Below, one piece after another: positions 62,801 to 64,000 of a DNA stretch of 64,000 bases. Numbering within the stretch: the first letter of the stretch is position 1; every line of letters begins with the position of its first letter. This DNA comes from Nevskia soli DSM 19509 (GTDB lineage Bacteria; Pseudomonadota; Gammaproteobacteria; Nevskiales; Nevskiaceae): assembly GCF_000711955.1 (NCBI RefSeq), contig NZ_KL543998.1:47904-111903 (forward strand), read 5' to 3'. The notes below the pieces were generated by a model that saw only the letters and a list, made by a program, of their open reading frames with translations, did not search any database and was not told the origin of the DNA. The translations under genes and the position numbers were made by a program.

Positions 62801-64000
62801 CGCCGGCGTGACGCTGTACAACGGCAAGGGCGGGATCACCACCGGCGATATCGACACCCATGCCAGCGCTTTCGTCGGCGGTCTGCGCGGCAACATTGAC
62901 CTGAAAGCCTTCAGCGGCAATGTCGGCGCCGGCACGCTCACCGTCATCGACGGCGGCGCCATCAGCGTATCGACCAATACCAGCGGCGACATCAGCGTCG
63001 GCCAGTTGTCCGCGCCTGGCGGCGGCCTGAGCTTCGTCACGCTCAGTTCCGCCGGAGGCCTGACCACCAACGGCACCGGCATCATCGCCAATCAGATCAG
63101 TCTTTCCGCGGCCAACGGCGATCTCACTACCGGCGATCTCACCAACCGGGTTTTCGGACTCAGCATCAGCGATTATGGCGGCACCATGACGCTGGGCACG
63201 GTGCATTCCGAAGACGGCGGACTGGCCCTGTACGACAGCAACGGCGGCATCAATACCGGCAACCTGTTCTCGGCCGATAACATCTTCATCACCACTGTCG
63301 GCACCGGCGGCAACGTCAAGACCGGCACGGTGAACGCCAATAGCGGCACCCTCGGCACCCTGGACATCGAGTCTTCCGGCGGCATCGACATCGGCGGCCC
63401 CGGCCATGCCGCCACCACCGCGGGCGTCATGACCCTGAATGCGGGCAACGGCGACGTCACTACCGGCGATCTCACCGGCACTTTCAGCAGCGTTACGGTC
63501 AGCAGCGTCAACGGCAACATCGTACTGGGCAAGGTGACCGCCGACGGTCCGATCAGCATCACCAGCGTCGGCACCAGCAACAACATCAACGATACCGTCG
63601 TCACCAACGGCAATATCAGCACCGGCGACCTGACCGACACCTCCGGCAACGGCATCACCGTCACCAGCAGCGGCTTCGGCAACATCAGCGTAGGCGCGCT
63701 GAGCGGCAGTTCCGACGGCAGCTTGGGCGTGGTGAAACTTGCCGCAGCCGGCGCGCTTAAAACCACCGGCCCGGCGATCACCGCCGGCAGCATCACGCTG
63801 TCCGCCGGCAATGGCGATCTCACTGCCGGCGACCTAACCTCGACCAACTCCGGCAGCTCGATCAACATCACCGACACCAACGGCAAAATCACCGTGGGCA
63901 CGGTCACCGCCCTCGGCGACATCGTGATTCACGACGGCGGCGGCGGCATCCAGACCCAGGACCTGAGGGCGAACAAGGGAGCGGCTTCGATACTCGTCAC
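59829..64000 (+). CDS. Two-partner secretion exoprotein (TpsA, filamentous haemagglutinin-like), 3' end beyond window
   Basis: A single frame is open from the ATG at 59829 to the window end (at least 1,390 codons), the longest gene here. The GAGG Shine-Dalgarno is at the TpsB stop. The product has a signal peptide MTQYAPRLVRLP...LALA and the TPS domain with NWQQFNIGGNEYVQFIQP near 69-86 and the secretion motif NPNG at 117-120 (INPNGVLFAPGAQLDVGGLVAST region). A very long parallel-beta-helix stretch follows, rich in Gly, Ser, Thr and Asn. Recurring motifs are NGDLTxGDLT (near 63117, 63447 and 63810) and AYGG/DYGG turns. No cysteines stand out. It is probably a secreted adhesin or biofilm/contact-dependent factor; the C-terminal effector region is outside the window. 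Confidence 0.93.
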   Translation, partial: MTQYAPRLVRLPIPAAIARSFAVASLLLPGLALAGPTGGVVVGGQATIGNPSPTSTVIHQGSNSAIINWQQFNIGGNEYVQFIQPSSSSVVLNRVIGGSPSEIFGSLSANGRVFLINPNGVLFAPGAQLDVGGLVASTMNIKDADFLSGHYVFAGGSTPGSSVVNGGTIKTGDGGFVVLAGDYVKNTGIIQAKLGQVVLASGSATTLELGNSGLVSFAVDKATLAQKAGVDNAGQIIADGGRVVMTAKTAHDLVGSAVNNSGLVRAQGIASHNGEIELTASGGDIADSGTLDASSATGSGGTVAIAGDRNIAIEPTAQILASGSTGGKIRVVADGTLTTAAGSSIEAHGSSGKGGAAELSGHGKLVVRGNVNLGSGGTLLIDPTDLTIADGTGASSSATVFEKFVENQLKNGTDMQLVATNSITLANLSDGTLDGVNPVGYGGSLLLGIGTIDPNNGYVEGNSGSILFANTANTISVYGGLRIDAGSGGGTVKVGNLIAGNIQVQGLGGITAGTITAERGGINLTSGVGNLSFGALSTKSGDVVVSSSAGTITGGDITTISGSISVEADAGGIKLGNLSSTYIGSYGGDASITVRSSAGIEVGSVTTDAEATGTFQSSSNGNVILFANDFSQPGGDLLINGPISTTAKGANGFNTATISLSNSAGSITALGALTTHDPGPGGNNDIDITAYGGNVITGALTATNSSINVSAQATNNQLLPASNGDITLGTLSGGGAPGNALTSVTVDAYGGLTVASDIAASSINLFAGHGDLKAGNINVSSGAFSVTDYGGNLTLGDVSATDYISLNDVGGDIKAGNLTALNGSISASTSSGSGNITLGALSGGSGNELSFVDVSAYGGVTIGGSDIVARGISLGAGNGNLSAGNITATRGGIILNDSGGSIAVGKLSASASSSDGSVSAVITAYAAGGISTGSITTSAFASGSFLDAYIQLEANSSRFSTQLGGELLVAGTISTSASNSGGNADSGISTDAGVTLYNGKGGITTGDIDTHASAFVGGLRGNIDLKAFSGNVGAGTLTVIDGGAISVSTNTSGDISVGQLSAPGGGLSFVTLSSAGGLTTNGTGIIANQISLSAANGDLTTGDLTNRVFGLSISDYGGTMTLGTVHSEDGGLALYDSNGGINTGNLFSADNIFITTVGTGGNVKTGTVNANSGTLGTLDIESSGGIDIGGPGHAATTAGVMTLNAGNGDVTTGDLTGTFSSVTVSSVNGNIVLGKVTADGPISITSVGTSNNINDTVVTNGNISTGDLTDTSGNGITVTSSGFGNISVGALSGSSDGSLGVVKLAAAGALKTTGPAITAGSITLSAGNGDLTAGDLTSTNSGSSINITDTNGKITVGTVTALGDIVIHDGGGGIQTQDLRANKGAASILV

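Noticed and set aside
61404..63922. Minus-strand open frames opposite the secreted exoprotein
   Set aside because: The plus strand encodes a TPS exoprotein with signal peptide and NPNG motif; the antisense frames are low-complexity reflections of its repeats.

Overview
The window looks like a GC-rich betaproteobacterial chromosome, most plausibly of the Rhodocyclales/Nitrosomonadales (Sterolibacteriaceae-like) type. This is inferred from a RibBA whose second half has lost the GTP cyclohydrolase II zinc cysteines (common in Betaproteobacteria), an FmdB-DUF502-aspS neighbourhood, a complete System I cytochrome c maturation operon, and an acyclic-terpene-type acyl-CoA pathway. No tRNA, rRNA, CRISPR array, prophage or conventional IS transposase was seen.

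Layout. 1-5,500: the 5' end of the 2-oxoglutarate dehydrogenase E2 gene, E1 (sucA), galU and a MaoC-like protein, all on the minus strand. 5,788-12,889: an unbroken ccmABCDEFGHI operon (minus). 12,971-16,568: folD (+), a CtpA-type protease (-) and an acyl-CoA dehydrogenase (+). 16,569-18,630: a 264-bp MITE-like element, a promoter with a long structured leader, and an OmpA-type porin with its terminator. 18,684-32,610: a large minus-strand catabolic locus (atuF, a GNAT, atuE, a GIY-YIG element, atuD, atuC, atuB, etfA, etfB, beta-carbonic anhydrase, ETF:quinone oxidoreductase, atuA). 32,713-42,164: housekeeping genes (pgpA, murI, thiL, nusB, ribH, ribBA, ribE, ribD, nrdR, glyA, nadA). 42,264-52,430: a Big2 lipoprotein, aspS, DUF502, FmdB, a soluble sugar-dehydrogenase-like protein, an ankyrin protein, a DUF4124 protein, a PfkB kinase, an HD protein and dgkA. 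52,457-57,752: the glycine cleavage operon (gcvT-gcvH-gcvPA-tpx-gcvPB) behind a tandem glycine riboswitch. 58,030-64,000: a two-partner secretion pair. Its exoprotein gene is still open at the window end and is the longest gene here.

How the genes work together. The 18.7-32.6 kb locus is nearly self-contained. AtuD would oxidise the acyl-CoA and pass electrons through ETF and ETF:QO to the quinone pool. AtuC/AtuF would carboxylate with bicarbonate that the carbonic anhydrase could supply. AtuE would hydrate, and AtuA/AtuB have less defined roles. GlyA and the riboswitch-controlled glycine cleavage genes, together with folD, form the one-carbon group.

The most unusual content is non-coding. 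(i) A family of REP-like palindromes occurs as inverted pairs. One pair encloses a GIY-YIG nuclease gene, and two pairs enclose only short spacers. One of the short pairs supplies the start codon of ccmH. (ii) The 264-bp element has perfect 30-bp terminal inverted repeats. (iii) Two long hairpins are built from a degenerate ACTRRYC heptamer, with only transition differences between their arms. (iv) A 52-bp hairpin repeat flanks the etf genes.
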